The translations under genes were made by a program, and so were the position numbers. Under the pieces are notes generated by a model. That model was not told the DNA's origin, ran no database searches, and worked only from the letters and a program-made list of their open reading frames with translations. A stretch of DNA of 64,000 nt from assembly GCF_007991615.1 (NCBI RefSeq), contig NZ_BJYR01000012.1, positions 124,001-188,000 on the forward strand. Direction: 5' to 3'. Shown piece by piece: positions 45,138 to 57,161 of this stretch. Source of the DNA: Novosphingobium sediminis (GTDB lineage: Bacteria; Pseudomonadota; Alphaproteobacteria; Sphingomonadales; Sphingomonadaceae). Every line of letters begins with the position of its first letter. The first letter of the stretch is position 1.

Positions 45138-46037
45138 ATGAGCACTGCACAAGAGGCCGGAACGGCTGTCGCCAAGGGAGATTGGAGCGCGGAAACTGGC
45201 CGCGCCCGGACATGGTTCGAAAGCCTGCGGGACCGGATCTGCGCGGAGTTCGAGGCGATCGAGCGCGAGGCGGGCAGCGACGCCAGCTTCACCTACACGC
45301 CGTGGAACCGCGAGCACGCCGGCGAGCCGGTGGAGAACGGCGGGGGCGGCGTGCAGGGCCTGATGAAGGGCAAGGTGTTCGAGAAGGTGGGCGTCAACGT
45401 CTCCACCGTGGGCGGCACCTTCAGCGCGGACTTTGCCAAGACGATGAACGGCGCGGACCCGGAAAACCCGGCGTTCACCGCGACGGGTATCAGCCTTGTG
45501 GCGCACATGGCGAACCCACATGTGCCAGCTGTCCACATGAACACCCGCTTCCTGACGACGCGCAAGGCATGGTTCGGCGGCGGCGGCGATCTCAATCCGC
45601 CGATCCCCTATGCCGAGGATACGGCGGACTTCCACGCCAGCTACAAGGCGGCGTGCGACAAGCATGATCCGGCCTACTACCCCAAGTTCAAGGCCTGGGC
45701 GGACGACTACTTCTACATCCCGCATCGCAAGGTTCATCGCGGCGTGGGCGGCATCTTCTACGATCACCTCGAGTGCGCGGATGATGCGGCGTTCGAGGCG
45801 AACTTTGCCTTCACGCGCGACGTGGGCGAGGCGTTCCTGAATATCTACCCGGCGCTGGTGCGGCGGCGGATGGGGATGGACTTCACCCGCGAGGACAAGC
45901 TGCAACAGCTGACCTGGCGTGGGCGCTATGCCGAGTTCAACCTCGTCTACGACCGGGGCACGCTGTTCGGCCTGAAAACGGGCGGCAACATCGACGCGAT
46001 CCTGATGAGCCTGCCGCCCGAGGCGAACTGGGAATAG
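45138..46037 (+). CDS. hemF: Oxygen-dependent coproporphyrinogen III oxidase
   Basis: Aerobic counterpart of HemN: uses O2 to decarboxylate coproporphyrinogen III to protoporphyrinogen IX in heme synthesis. It has 299 residues. Characteristic stretches are GGGGVQGLMKGKVFEKVGVN, MANPHVPAVHMNTRFL, WFGGGGDLNPPIPYAED, YFYIPHRKVHRGVGGIFYDHL and the C-terminal WRGRYAEFNLVYDRGTLFGL (each read in parts). The ATG is the first in-frame methionine of the conserved protein; the ribosome binding site is weak. It is divergent from pdeM and convergent with the GT87-like gene, thus monocistronic. Confidence 0.97.
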   Translation: MSTAQEAGTAVAKGDWSAETGRARTWFESLRDRICAEFEAIEREAGSDASFTYTPWNREHAGEPVENGGGGVQGLMKGKVFEKVGVNVSTVGGTFSADFAKTMNGADPENPAFTATGISLVAHMANPHVPAVHMNTRFLTTRKAWFGGGGDLNPPIPYAEDTADFHASYKAACDKHDPAYYPKFKAWADDYFYIPHRKVHRGVGGIFYDHLECADDAAFEANFAFTRDVGEAFLNIYPALVRRRMGMDFTREDKLQQLTWRGRYAEFNLVYDRGTLFGLKTGGNIDAILMSLPPEANWE

Positions 46038-46046
46038 CGCCGGGGT

Positions 46047-47252
46047 TCAGGCGGCTGCGACCTTCTGCGGTGCCCATGTCGTCCAGACCAGGCCCACGAG
46101 GATCGCAGCCGGGATCGGCATGAAGTTCAGCCCCAGCGGCAGCGCAGCGGCGCGGGTGGCGAGGGGCGAGAGCCAGATCAGGACGAGCAGCGTCTTTTCC
46201 CATGGCCGCCAGCCCTCGCGGCGGCTCATGCCGATCAGGAAAGCGATCGGCATGATGAGGAACGGCAGGTCGTAGCTGAACAGGTAGGGCGAGGCGAGCG
46301 CGGTGGCGGCGAGGAGCATTGCGCCCGCAGCTTCATCGCTGGGCGCGCGGCGCCAATAGAGGCAGGCGAGCACGCCGGTGACGAGCGTGATGACGGCCTG
46401 TCCGATCATCGCGAGCGTCGCGCCGAAGAGGACGCGCAGCGCCGCATAGGGCGTGCACATGCGCAGGAAGAACTCTGCGCTCGGCTGGTTCATCAGGATC
46501 TGGCTGACTTCGAAGCTTTGCGGATAGGCGCGCCAGGTATCGAGGCCGAACACGGCGAGCGAGGCGAGGCAGAGCGCGGTGGCCGAGGCGGCAGCGGCGG
46601 CGATGGCCGTCCACTTGCGCCCGGCAGCGAGCCAGAAGGGAACCAGCAGCGCGAGGTGCGGCTTGATGATGAGCAGGCCGAACAGCGCGCCGGATAGCGC
46701 CTGCGAACGGCGCAGGGTGAGCACGGCGGCGATCAGCAGCGCGCCCGTCACGAAGCCGTTCTGCGCGTGGCTGGCGGCGAGATAGGCGCCGGGGAACGCG
46801 AGGACGACGAGCGCGCCGGCCCAGTCCTGCCCAGCTCCGATGTTCGGCAGCGCGCGGCGCGCGACGAGGAACCAGATCGCCCAGCCGGAGAGCGCCCAGA
46901 CCACCCAAGCCAGCGCATAGGGCATCAATCCGAGCGGCGCGGCCAGGAACAGGTAGGGCGGCGGATTGACATAGGCGACCATCTGGCCGGTTCCCGCCGC
47001 CATCTGCGCCGCGTGTTCGCTCGCCAGATCGTAGACGCGCGGGGCGGGGCCGCTCAGCAGCAGGCGGCCTGTGCCCCAGAAGGCGAGGAAATCGCTGCCC
47101 ACGGTGCCGGTCGCCTCGCGGAATACCTTCACCATCATCGGGATGTAGGCGACGAGGATCATCGCGGCGTAGACGCGCACGCGGCCAGCATCGAGCCAGG
47201 TGAGAGTGCGCAGGTTGGCTTTCAGCCTTGCGCTGAGGTCTTGGTCGCTCAT
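46047..47252 (-). CDS. GT87/DUF2029-like polytopic membrane protein
   Basis: A roughly 401-residue inner-membrane protein with about ten helices. After the first helix comes GSDFLAFWGTGRLLLSGPAPRVYD, a luminal/periplasmic acidic motif typical of the DUF2029/GT87 alpha-mannosyltransferase-like (GT-C) fold. YVNPPPYLFLAAPLGLMPY follows, then QNGFVTGALL and LLIIKPHLALLVPFWLAAGR. Such enzymes take a polyprenyl-linked sugar donor. Whether this one transfers mannose or another sugar is unknown. Two close starts (47261 and 47252) are possible. It converges with hemF. Confidence 0.85.
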   Translation of the reverse strand: MSDQDLSARLKANLRTLTWLDAGRVRVYAAMILVAYIPMMVKVFREATGTVGSDFLAFWGTGRLLLSGPAPRVYDLASEHAAQMAAGTGQMVAYVNPPPYLFLAAPLGLMPYALAWVVWALSGWAIWFLVARRALPNIGAGQDWAGALVVLAFPGAYLAASHAQNGFVTGALLIAAVLTLRRSQALSGALFGLLIIKPHLALLVPFWLAAGRKWTAIAAAAASATALCLASLAVFGLDTWRAYPQSFEVSQILMNQPSAEFFLRMCTPYAALRVLFGATLAMIGQAVITLVTGVLACLYWRRAPSDEAAGAMLLAATALASPYLFSYDLPFLIMPIAFLIGMSRREGWRPWEKTLLVLIWLSPLATRAAALPLGLNFMPIPAAILVGLVWTTWAPQKVAAA

Positions 47253-47366
47253 CGGGTCCATACGTGCCGCTGCGGTCTCGCTATGGCAACACAGGCGTGA
47301 AAGATTTGCGCATCGGCGGCATTTTCCCTTGTCGGGAACGCCGCAGCGGGGCCATCTAGGGCGGAA

Positions 47367-49457
<2,091 letters not shown>

Positions 49458-49469
49458 GGGGAAAAGGCG

Positions 49470-51491
49470 ATGCGGCTTGGGGGATGGCTGAACCGGTTGG
49501 CCTTCGCTGCCGCCGGAATGCTGGCGCTGCTGGGCACGGCGGCGCAGGCGGACGAAGGACCCAAGGATGCCGCGACGCGGCAGTGGTGGGCGCTGACTCG
49601 GGAGCTTTCCTCTGATGCCATGGAGGGCCGGGATACGGGCTCTCCGGGCTATGACCGGGCGGCGGCGATTGTTGCAAAGCGGTTTGCCGAGGCGGGGCTG
49701 AAGGCGGCGGGTGACGGCGGCGGCTGGTTCCAGACGATCACGTTCGAGGATTTGCGGCTTGATGAGGCGCGCTCGCGGCTTACGGTGGGAGGGCAGGCCC
49801 TGCGCTTCAACCGCGAGGTGCAGCTTTCACCTTCCGCGGCGACGCCCAAGTCGCTGACGGCGGCGGCGACGTTTCGCGGCTATTGCTCGCAGGCCGAAAT
49901 TGCCGATGTGAAGGGGCAGCTGGTGGTCTGCTATGGCCGCCCAGCGCCGGCGCGCCTCAAGGGTTTTGACCGCTTGAAGGCGCTGCAGGATGCGGGCGCG
50001 GCGGGGATGCTGCTGATTGCCGCACCGGGCCTGCCGGGCGAGCCAATCCGGTGGCCGTTTGCCTATTCGCGCAGCGTGACGCCTCTGGAGGAGGTTGCGG
50101 TCGCGCGCGGCGGCGCCCCGTGGCTGCAAGGTGTGCTCAATCCGGACAGCCTTGCCCGGCTGACGGGACAGGCCGATGCGATCCTCAAGGCCGGGGCTGC
50201 GGGTGCTGACCTGCCGCGCGTGGAACTGGGCAAGGCAACGGGCGTGCTGACGGTAAACCGCCGTGTCACCCGCTCTGCCAATGTGCTGGGCTTGCTGCCG
50301 GGCACCGATCCGGCGCTGGCGGATCAGGCGATTGTCATTGCCGCGCACCTCGATGGCTATGGCCGCGGCGAGCCGGTGAAGGGCGACCGGATCTACAACG
50401 GTACGCTGGACGATGCGGCCTATGTTGCGCTGCTCGCGCGGTTTGCCGCGATGCACCGGGGCAAGGGGCTGAAGCGGCCGGTGATCTTGGCGGTGTTCAC
50501 CGGCGAGGAGAAGGGGCTGTGGGGTTCGCGCTGGTTTGTGAAGCACCCGACCGTGCCGCTGAGCCGGATTGCGGCGGTGATCAACCTCGATCAGGTGCGC
50601 CCGCTTTATCCGCTGAAGCTTTTGTCGGTGCATGGCCTCAAGGAAAGTTCGCTTGGCGATCTCGTTCTGCAGGTGGCGAAGGCGCGCGGCATCGCGGTGC
50701 AGGAAGACCCCGAGCCTGAGCGCGACCTGCTGCGCCGATCGGACAACTGGCCGCTGATGCAGGCCTGCGTGCCGGGCACGAGCTTCGTTTTCGCGACCTA
50801 TGACGATGCCTCGCGCGCGAAGTACCGCGATTGGTATGAGCGGCGTTATCACCATCCGGCAGATGATCTTTCGACCCCGATCGACTGGCAGGCGGCAAGC
50901 GATTTCAATGGCTTCTTCACCGCGCTGACCGAGGCGGCGGCGGATGCGCCCGGGCGGATCACATGGAACTGGGGGCTTGCGCCGCACCGTGCTGGGGCGG
51001 TGCGCTTCACCGATCTCGAGCCGCAGTATCAGCCGGGCAAATGCGAACTGGCCGTGCTGGAGACGCCCAAGGGCCAGCGCCCGGCGGCGGCGACCTATCT
51101 GACCGAGGCGTATCAGGCCGCGCATGCCGCGCTCTTTGCGAAGGGCGCCGTGCGCATCCAGCCCAAGGCTCCGGCGGGTAAGATCGGCTTTACCGAGACA
51201 TGGGTGCTGCCGCCGAGCGTGGCAGATGCCGCCATCGCGCAGGCGGGCGGCGATCCGCGCAAGCTTGAGGCGCTGCTGGGGCTTGATGCGGGGTATCTCG
51301 GGGATGCGCCGGTGCGCGTCGATATTCCCGCGCCGCAGAACTACCGCATTCCTTCGGGCAACGAATACGCGGCGAACGCGTTCTGGCGGCCCGGCGGCAT
51401 GACATGGGAAGGCGGCCTCCCCGAAGCAGTGATCGATCCGGTGCCGCCGGAGGGCTATGTCGTGACGCCGGTGTTCGGGAAGGCACCGTGA
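49470..51491 (+). CDS. Secreted M28-family metallopeptidase with PA domain
   Basis: A 673-residue exported aminopeptidase-type enzyme. The signal peptide (about residues 1-28, cut after AQA) is followed by a region with a PA-like insert (about 130-230). The peptidase core is IAAHLDGYG (H293), GTLDDAAY (D314, bridging), GEEKGLWGS (E346/E347), NLDQV (D374) and RYHHPADD (H461/H462). All five zinc-ligand classes are visible. The C-terminal 170 residues form an extra domain of no recognised family. It begins 12 bases after rsh and overlaps the next small gene by four bases. Confidence 0.9.
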   Translation: MRLGGWLNRLAFAAAGMLALLGTAAQADEGPKDAATRQWWALTRELSSDAMEGRDTGSPGYDRAAAIVAKRFAEAGLKAAGDGGGWFQTITFEDLRLDEARSRLTVGGQALRFNREVQLSPSAATPKSLTAAATFRGYCSQAEIADVKGQLVVCYGRPAPARLKGFDRLKALQDAGAAGMLLIAAPGLPGEPIRWPFAYSRSVTPLEEVAVARGGAPWLQGVLNPDSLARLTGQADAILKAGAAGADLPRVELGKATGVLTVNRRVTRSANVLGLLPGTDPALADQAIVIAAHLDGYGRGEPVKGDRIYNGTLDDAAYVALLARFAAMHRGKGLKRPVILAVFTGEEKGLWGSRWFVKHPTVPLSRIAAVINLDQVRPLYPLKLLSVHGLKESSLGDLVLQVAKARGIAVQEDPEPERDLLRRSDNWPLMQACVPGTSFVFATYDDASRAKYRDWYERRYHHPADDLSTPIDWQAASDFNGFFTALTEAAADAPGRITWNWGLAPHRAGAVRFTDLEPQYQPGKCELAVLETPKGQRPAAATYLTEAYQAAHAALFAKGAVRIQPKAPAGKIGFTETWVLPPSVADAAIAQAGGDPRKLEALLGLDAGYLGDAPVRVDIPAPQNYRIPSGNEYAANAFWRPGGMTWEGGLPEAVIDPVPPEGYVVTPVFGKAP

Positions 51492-51727
51492 CGCGCGAAG
51501 TGGTTTGCGATCTCGATGGCGTGGCGGTGCTGCGCGACGGCAGCGCGTGGTTCATCCGCTATGACGCGGGGGCGCACCAGATCGCGATGCGCGAGGATGG
51601 GATTTCCGCTGAGGAAGCGGCGCTGGCCATGAGCGGGCCGGAAGGCGCGGTGGAAGTGTTGTTTGCCTTGCAGCAGCGGCTGATCGCGGCGGGGATCAAT
51701 CCCTACGCAGCGAACGCGCCGGAATAG
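51488..51727 (+). CDS. Conserved-looking hypothetical protein coupled to the M28 gene
   Basis: A 79-residue protein starting at a GTG that overlaps the M28 stop (GTGA). It reads MTREVVCDLDGVAVLRDGSA, then two charged helices (GISAEEAALAM, GPEGAVEVLFALQQRLI). There is no signal peptide or membrane segment. I do not know the family. Coding is supported by the coupled start and the helix-like pattern. A role tied to the peptidase is possible but not shown. Confidence 0.65.
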   Translation: MTREVVCDLDGVAVLRDGSAWFIRYDAGAHQIAMREDGISAEEAALAMSGPEGAVEVLFALQQRLIAAGINPYAANAPE

Positions 51728-51766
51728 GCAGCGCCCGCCTGCCGGAGCAGACGGGCGCGACGCCGT

Positions 51767-52834
51767 TCAATAAAAGATGTCGTAGATCGCGTCGACGACT
51801 TCGCCGGTGTAGATATCGACCAGCAGCGCGTCGTCATAGTAGCGTACCCAGCGGTACGGGCCCCAGGCCGGCGGCAGGCGATAGGCCCACGGATCGGCGA
51901 TCCAGTATTGCTCGGCATAGAACGGGGCGCCGATGACCACGCCGATGCTGAAGCGACTGTAGGAATAGCCCCGCCACGGCGCGGAATAGAAGCCGAGGCT
52001 GAACACATCGCGGTGACGGTTGCGCCAGCCGGACCAGTTGTAGCGGTTGTCACGCCGCCAGCCGTCGCGGTCCCACGAACGCCAGCCGTTGTTGTTGTAG
52101 CCCCACGCGTTCCCGCGCCAGCCGTTGTTGCCGCGCCAGCGATTGTCATTGTCGCGCCAGCCGTTGTTGGAGCCCCAGCCATTGCCGCGGTTCTGCTGCC
52201 AATCGCGGCGGTCGCGGTCGCGGTCCCGGTTACGGTCTCCATCGCGGCGATCGCCATTGCCGGCCCATGCGCGGTTCGGATCGTTGCGCCACGAACCGTT
52301 GTCGTTGTGATACCAGCGGCTCTGACCCTGCTGGTTCGCCGTCTGGCCCCCGCGGCCTTCCGCCGGACGATTGCCGTCGCGGTTGCGGGCGGGATCGACA
52401 TAGGTCGGATTGCGGCCCTGCCACGCGGGCGTGCTGCCCTGCGCAGCTTGCGGCGTTTGGGGCGCGCCATTGTTGGCCCAGCCGGGTCGGCCGAACGTGG
52501 GCTGGCCGGTGGGATAGGCGCCATTGCCGCGATCACCGCGTTCGCGGTCACCGCCGCCCTGCCATGCGGGACGGCTCTGCCCGCCGCCTTCGCGCTGCGG
52601 CGGCTGGGGCGATGAACTGCCTTGGGAGAAGGTGGGGCGGCCCGACCAACTCGGCTGCCGCTGCGGGGCTTGCGCCGGTGCGGCGCGCTCCATGCGCTCC
52701 ATCCGGCCGGCCCCGCGCTCGCCGCGGTCCTGACGTTCCTGCGCAAAGGCGGCGCTGGGCAAAAGCACCGCGCTACCCAGCGCGAGGGCAAGAAGGGCTG
52801 AAGCGCTGTTCTTCAAAACGGACTTGGCGGCCAT
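51767..52834 (-). CDS. RcnB-family protein with low-complexity Asn/Gly/Trp/Arg-rich region
   Basis: A 355-residue exported protein. A signal peptide (residues about 1-30, cut after AFA) precedes about 220 residues of low complexity: first QERQDRGERGAGR-type charged sequence, then repeated short units such as GWRDNDNR, WRGNNGWRG and GWRSWDRD with many Trp, Asn, Arg and Gly. The C-terminal 60 residues are the RcnB-like domain: PWAYRLPPAWGPYRWVRYYDDALLVDIYTGEVVDAIYDIFY (in parts). RcnB in enterobacteria is a periplasmic Ni/Co homeostasis protein. The ATG is at 52834. Metal binding by the repeats is only a guess. Confidence 0.85.
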   Translation of the reverse strand: MAAKSVLKNSASALLALALGSAVLLPSAAFAQERQDRGERGAGRMERMERAAPAQAPQRQPSWSGRPTFSQGSSSPQPPQREGGGQSRPAWQGGGDRERGDRGNGAYPTGQPTFGRPGWANNGAPQTPQAAQGSTPAWQGRNPTYVDPARNRDGNRPAEGRGGQTANQQGQSRWYHNDNGSWRNDPNRAWAGNGDRRDGDRNRDRDRDRRDWQQNRGNGWGSNNGWRDNDNRWRGNNGWRGNAWGYNNNGWRSWDRDGWRRDNRYNWSGWRNRHRDVFSLGFYSAPWRGYSYSRFSIGVVIGAPFYAEQYWIADPWAYRLPPAWGPYRWVRYYDDALLVDIYTGEVVDAIYDIFY

Positions 52835-52933
52835 GGTCCCGGCTCCGGTTGTGGTTGGCCGCGACTCGCTCGGGGCCTCTCCTGCAACCGGACTATAGGA
52901 GCCGTGCTGTCGTATCGCTGAACCGTAACTCAT

Positions 52934-52973
52934 TCGTTCGTTCATGTTTGCGCGATGAAACATGAACGAACGA
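52934..52973. repeat. 16-bp perfect stem-loop between ettA and the RcnB gene
   Basis: TCGTTCGTTCATGTTT (52934-52949) pairs fully with AAACATGAACGAACGA (52958-52973) around an eight-base loop. It lies four bases beyond the ettA stop on the minus strand and 100 bases before the RcnB-family start. The flanks carry the CGTT unit. No T-run is present. It may be the ettA 3' end, an operator for the RcnB gene, or both. Confidence 0.7.
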
Positions 52974-52977
52974 TAGG

Positions 52978-54651
<1,674 letters not shown>

Positions 54652-54824
54652 CGGTGGTCCTTGATCTCGAAAATAATGGAGTTGCGGCGCGCTCTACAGG
54701 GGCGCGGCGCAGCGGGCAAGCGGGGGCGAGGGGCCCTGCGGCGAAGGCTATCGAAATCGCGCGCGCTTTCCGTTAGGCGGTGGTCCTTTCGGGCCGGACC
54801 CGGCCTTTTCAGGAGTGCGAGACT

Positions 54825-56180
54825 ATGACGATTTCACGCAAGCTGGCGCTCGCGGCCCTGATTGTTCCGACGCTGTTTCCCGGCGCTGCGATGGCGGCTC
54901 CGCCTGTTTCGCCAGCTTCGGACGATACGGCGTGGGAATTCATCGCCGGGCTCACCAGCGAAGTCGGCCAGCGGCTGGCCGGAAGCGAGGCGGAAGCGCG
55001 CGGGCGGGCCTGGGCGGCGGACAAGCTCAAGGCGCTGGGGTTCCGGAACGTGGCGATCGAGCCTGCCACCACGCGCGCCTATGTGCGCGGGACTGATACT
55101 GCCCGGCTGATCGCGCCGGTGCCGCAGAAGCTGGCGGTGACGGCGCTGGGCTTCAGCGGTACGACGCCGGATGCGGGCGTGGAAGCCGATGTGGTCTACT
55201 TTGCCTCGTTCGATGCGCTGAAGGCGGCTCCGGCGAGTTCGCTCGCGGGCAAGATCGTGTTCCTTGATCACGCGATGAAGGCAGCGCAGGATGGCAGCGG
55301 CTATGGGCCATATGGTCAGGCGCGGCGGGAAGGGCCGGCCGTTGCTTCGACCAAGGGCGCGGCGGCCATCGTGATCCGCTCCATCGGCACGGACAGCCAC
55401 CGCAATCCGCATACCGGCGTCACCAATTTCCCGGCAGGCGTGGCGCCGATCCCGGCGGCGGCGATGTCGAACCCCGATGCCGACATGCTCGTGCGCCTGA
55501 TCGGCAAGGGCCGCGCGCTGCGGATTGCGCTCACGCTGACGGGGCGGACGGCGGAGAGCTTGCCGACGGGCAACGTGATCGGCGAGTTGCCGGGGCGCAA
55601 TCCGGCGCTGCCGCCGATCCTTGTGGGTTGCCATCTCGATAGCTGGGATCTTGGCACCGGCGCGCTCGATGATGGCGCGGGCTGCGCGATTGTGACCGCT
55701 GCCGCGCTGAAGGCTCAGAATGGCGGGCAGACCTTGCGTACGATCCGCGTGCTGCTGGCGGGCGCGGAAGAGATCGGCGCGGCGGGCGGCGCGGCTTATG
55801 CCAAGGCGCACCCGGAACGGCATGCGCTCGCCATGGAAAGCGATTCGGGCGCGGACCGCATCTGGCGCGTGGAAATGAAGTTTGCGCCGGCCAACGCCGC
55901 ATTGGGGGACCGCGTGGCCGCCGCGCTGGCGCCGCTCGGGATCGTGCGCGGCAAGGGCGAGGTTGAAGGCGGGGCGGACGTCGGCTGGGTCATCACGGCG
56001 CAGAAGCTGGCGGCGATCGACCTGACGCAGGACATGACGCACTACTTCGACATCCACCACACGCCGGACGACACGCTCGACAAGATCGACCGCGCGGCGC
56101 TGACGCAGAATGTCGATGCGTGGGCGGCGGTGCTCGGCGTGGTGGCGAATGCGGCGGAGGATATCGCGCCGGTGGAGTGA
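54825..56180 (+). CDS. Exported M28-family metallopeptidase
   Basis: A 451-residue enzyme with signal peptide MTISRKLALAALIVPTLFPG, cut near AMA. Metal-site segments are GCHLDSWDLGTGALDDGAG (H270 and D282), AGAEEIGAAGG (acid pair), ESDSGAD (aspartate) and FDIHHTPDDTLDKI (histidine). A PA-like domain with YGPYGQARREG lies at about 140-200. It resembles peptidase Q/carboxypeptidase-Q-like M28 enzymes. AGGAG lies before the ATG at 54825. It is divergent from ettA and convergent with the dienelactone hydrolase. It is not closely similar to the M28 protein at 49470. Confidence 0.92.
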   Translation: MTISRKLALAALIVPTLFPGAAMAAPPVSPASDDTAWEFIAGLTSEVGQRLAGSEAEARGRAWAADKLKALGFRNVAIEPATTRAYVRGTDTARLIAPVPQKLAVTALGFSGTTPDAGVEADVVYFASFDALKAAPASSLAGKIVFLDHAMKAAQDGSGYGPYGQARREGPAVASTKGAAAIVIRSIGTDSHRNPHTGVTNFPAGVAPIPAAAMSNPDADMLVRLIGKGRALRIALTLTGRTAESLPTGNVIGELPGRNPALPPILVGCHLDSWDLGTGALDDGAGCAIVTAAALKAQNGGQTLRTIRVLLAGAEEIGAAGGAAYAKAHPERHALAMESDSGADRIWRVEMKFAPANAALGDRVAAALAPLGIVRGKGEVEGGADVGWVITAQKLAAIDLTQDMTHYFDIHHTPDDTLDKIDRAALTQNVDAWAAVLGVVANAAEDIAPVE

Positions 56181-56189
56181 GGCTGGCGC

Positions 56190-56981
56190 TCAGCCAGCCG
56201 TGCGCTGCTTGAAGAACGCGATGACGTCCTGCTCGACCTGCTTGGTGGCGCTGCCGGGCTCGTCGATCAGGTGCCATGTCAGCACCGAATGCGGCGCGAT
56301 GGGGGCATCGGGGTTGGCGTCGGCGTCGGTGAGGTCGATGGTCTGGCATCGATCCCCGAAGGTTTCCCGGAGCATGGCGAAGCGCGCATCGGGCACAAGC
56401 TTGTCGCTCGTGAAACGCAGCGCCATCATCGAGAGGTCTTCCTCCTCGAAGCGGCGCTTGGCGCAGGCGATTTCTTCTGCGCTGGAATCGATCATCGCAG
56501 CGCCCTTGCCGCCCAACGGGAGCGAGGGCTGCGAGAGGACCGGCGCGACGACGGCGGGCTCGGTCATCATGGCAAGGGCAAAGCCGCCGGTGAGGCACAT
56601 GCCAACCGCGCCGACTCCGCGCCCGCCGCAATCGGAGTGGGCCTTGCGGGCGAGCGCGCGCAGCCAGTCGACGATGCGGCTCGATTTGCCATTCGCCCAG
56701 ACGTTGAATTCGCGGCGGACGCAGATGGTCCAGGCAAGCTGGCCCATGGCATAGGCCTGCGAGGGCACGCGCCCATCCTCGCCGAACAGGCTGGGGCAAT
56801 AGACCGTCATCCCCTGCGCCGCGACGCGGTCTGCAAAGCGCAGCACCTGCGGGTGGAGGTTGGGGATTTCGTGCATGATGATGACGGCGGGGCCGGAACC
56901 CTTGCGCCAGACGCGGCGGGTGTAGGGGCCGTCAGTGAAATCGAACGCTTCGTAGCCCGCGAAGGCTTCGGGATTCTTCAC
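56190..56981 (-). CDS. Dienelactone hydrolase-family protein
   Basis: A 263-residue alpha/beta hydrolase. The nucleophile is C129 in GVGAVGMCLTGGF (G-x-C-x-G elbow), which is typical of dienelactone hydrolases, with a glutamate in MHEIPNLHP (38) and a histidine probably in the HSVLTWHLIDEP stretch near residue 230. DLH enzymes open unsaturated lactones in aromatic degradation, but the family also has other esterases. It stands alone on the minus strand between an M28 gene and the thiolase. Confidence 0.88.
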   Translation of the reverse strand: MKNPEAFAGYEAFDFTDGPYTRRVWRKGSGPAVIIMHEIPNLHPQVLRFADRVAAQGMTVYCPSLFGEDGRVPSQAYAMGQLAWTICVRREFNVWANGKSSRIVDWLRALARKAHSDCGGRGVGAVGMCLTGGFALAMMTEPAVVAPVLSQPSLPLGGKGAAMIDSSAEEIACAKRRFEEEDLSMMALRFTSDKLVPDARFAMLRETFGDRCQTIDLTDADANPDAPIAPHSVLTWHLIDEPGSATKQVEQDVIAFFKQRTAG

Positions 56982-57044
56982 GCGCTCTCCCCTCTCCTGC
57001 CTGCGCAGTTCGAGCCAACTGGTGTCCCGCTGAACCTGTTTGCT

Positions 57045-57136
57045 CCTCCCCCGGTCGGGGGAGGTTGGGTGGGGGTGACTGGAGCTTTCAGGAAATGCCG
57101 AACCCCCTCCCCCAACCCCTCCCCACAGGGGAGGGG
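57045..57136. repeat. Composite G/C-tract hairpin repeat
   Basis: Hairpin 1 is CCTCCCCCG-GT-CGGGGGAGG (57045-57064). Hairpin 2 is CCCCTCCCC-ACA-GGGGAGGGG (57116-57136). The 3' flank of the first (TTGGGTGGGGGT) is complementary to the 5' flank of the second (ACCCCCTCCCCCAA), so the whole element can fold as one cruciform. It lies beyond the thiolase stop and before the DLH start, so it may end thiolase transcription. Similar tracts occur at 9428-9510 and 59111-59145. Confidence 0.75.
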
Positions 57137-57161
57137 AGCAGATAGGTATTGAGGATCCGGA

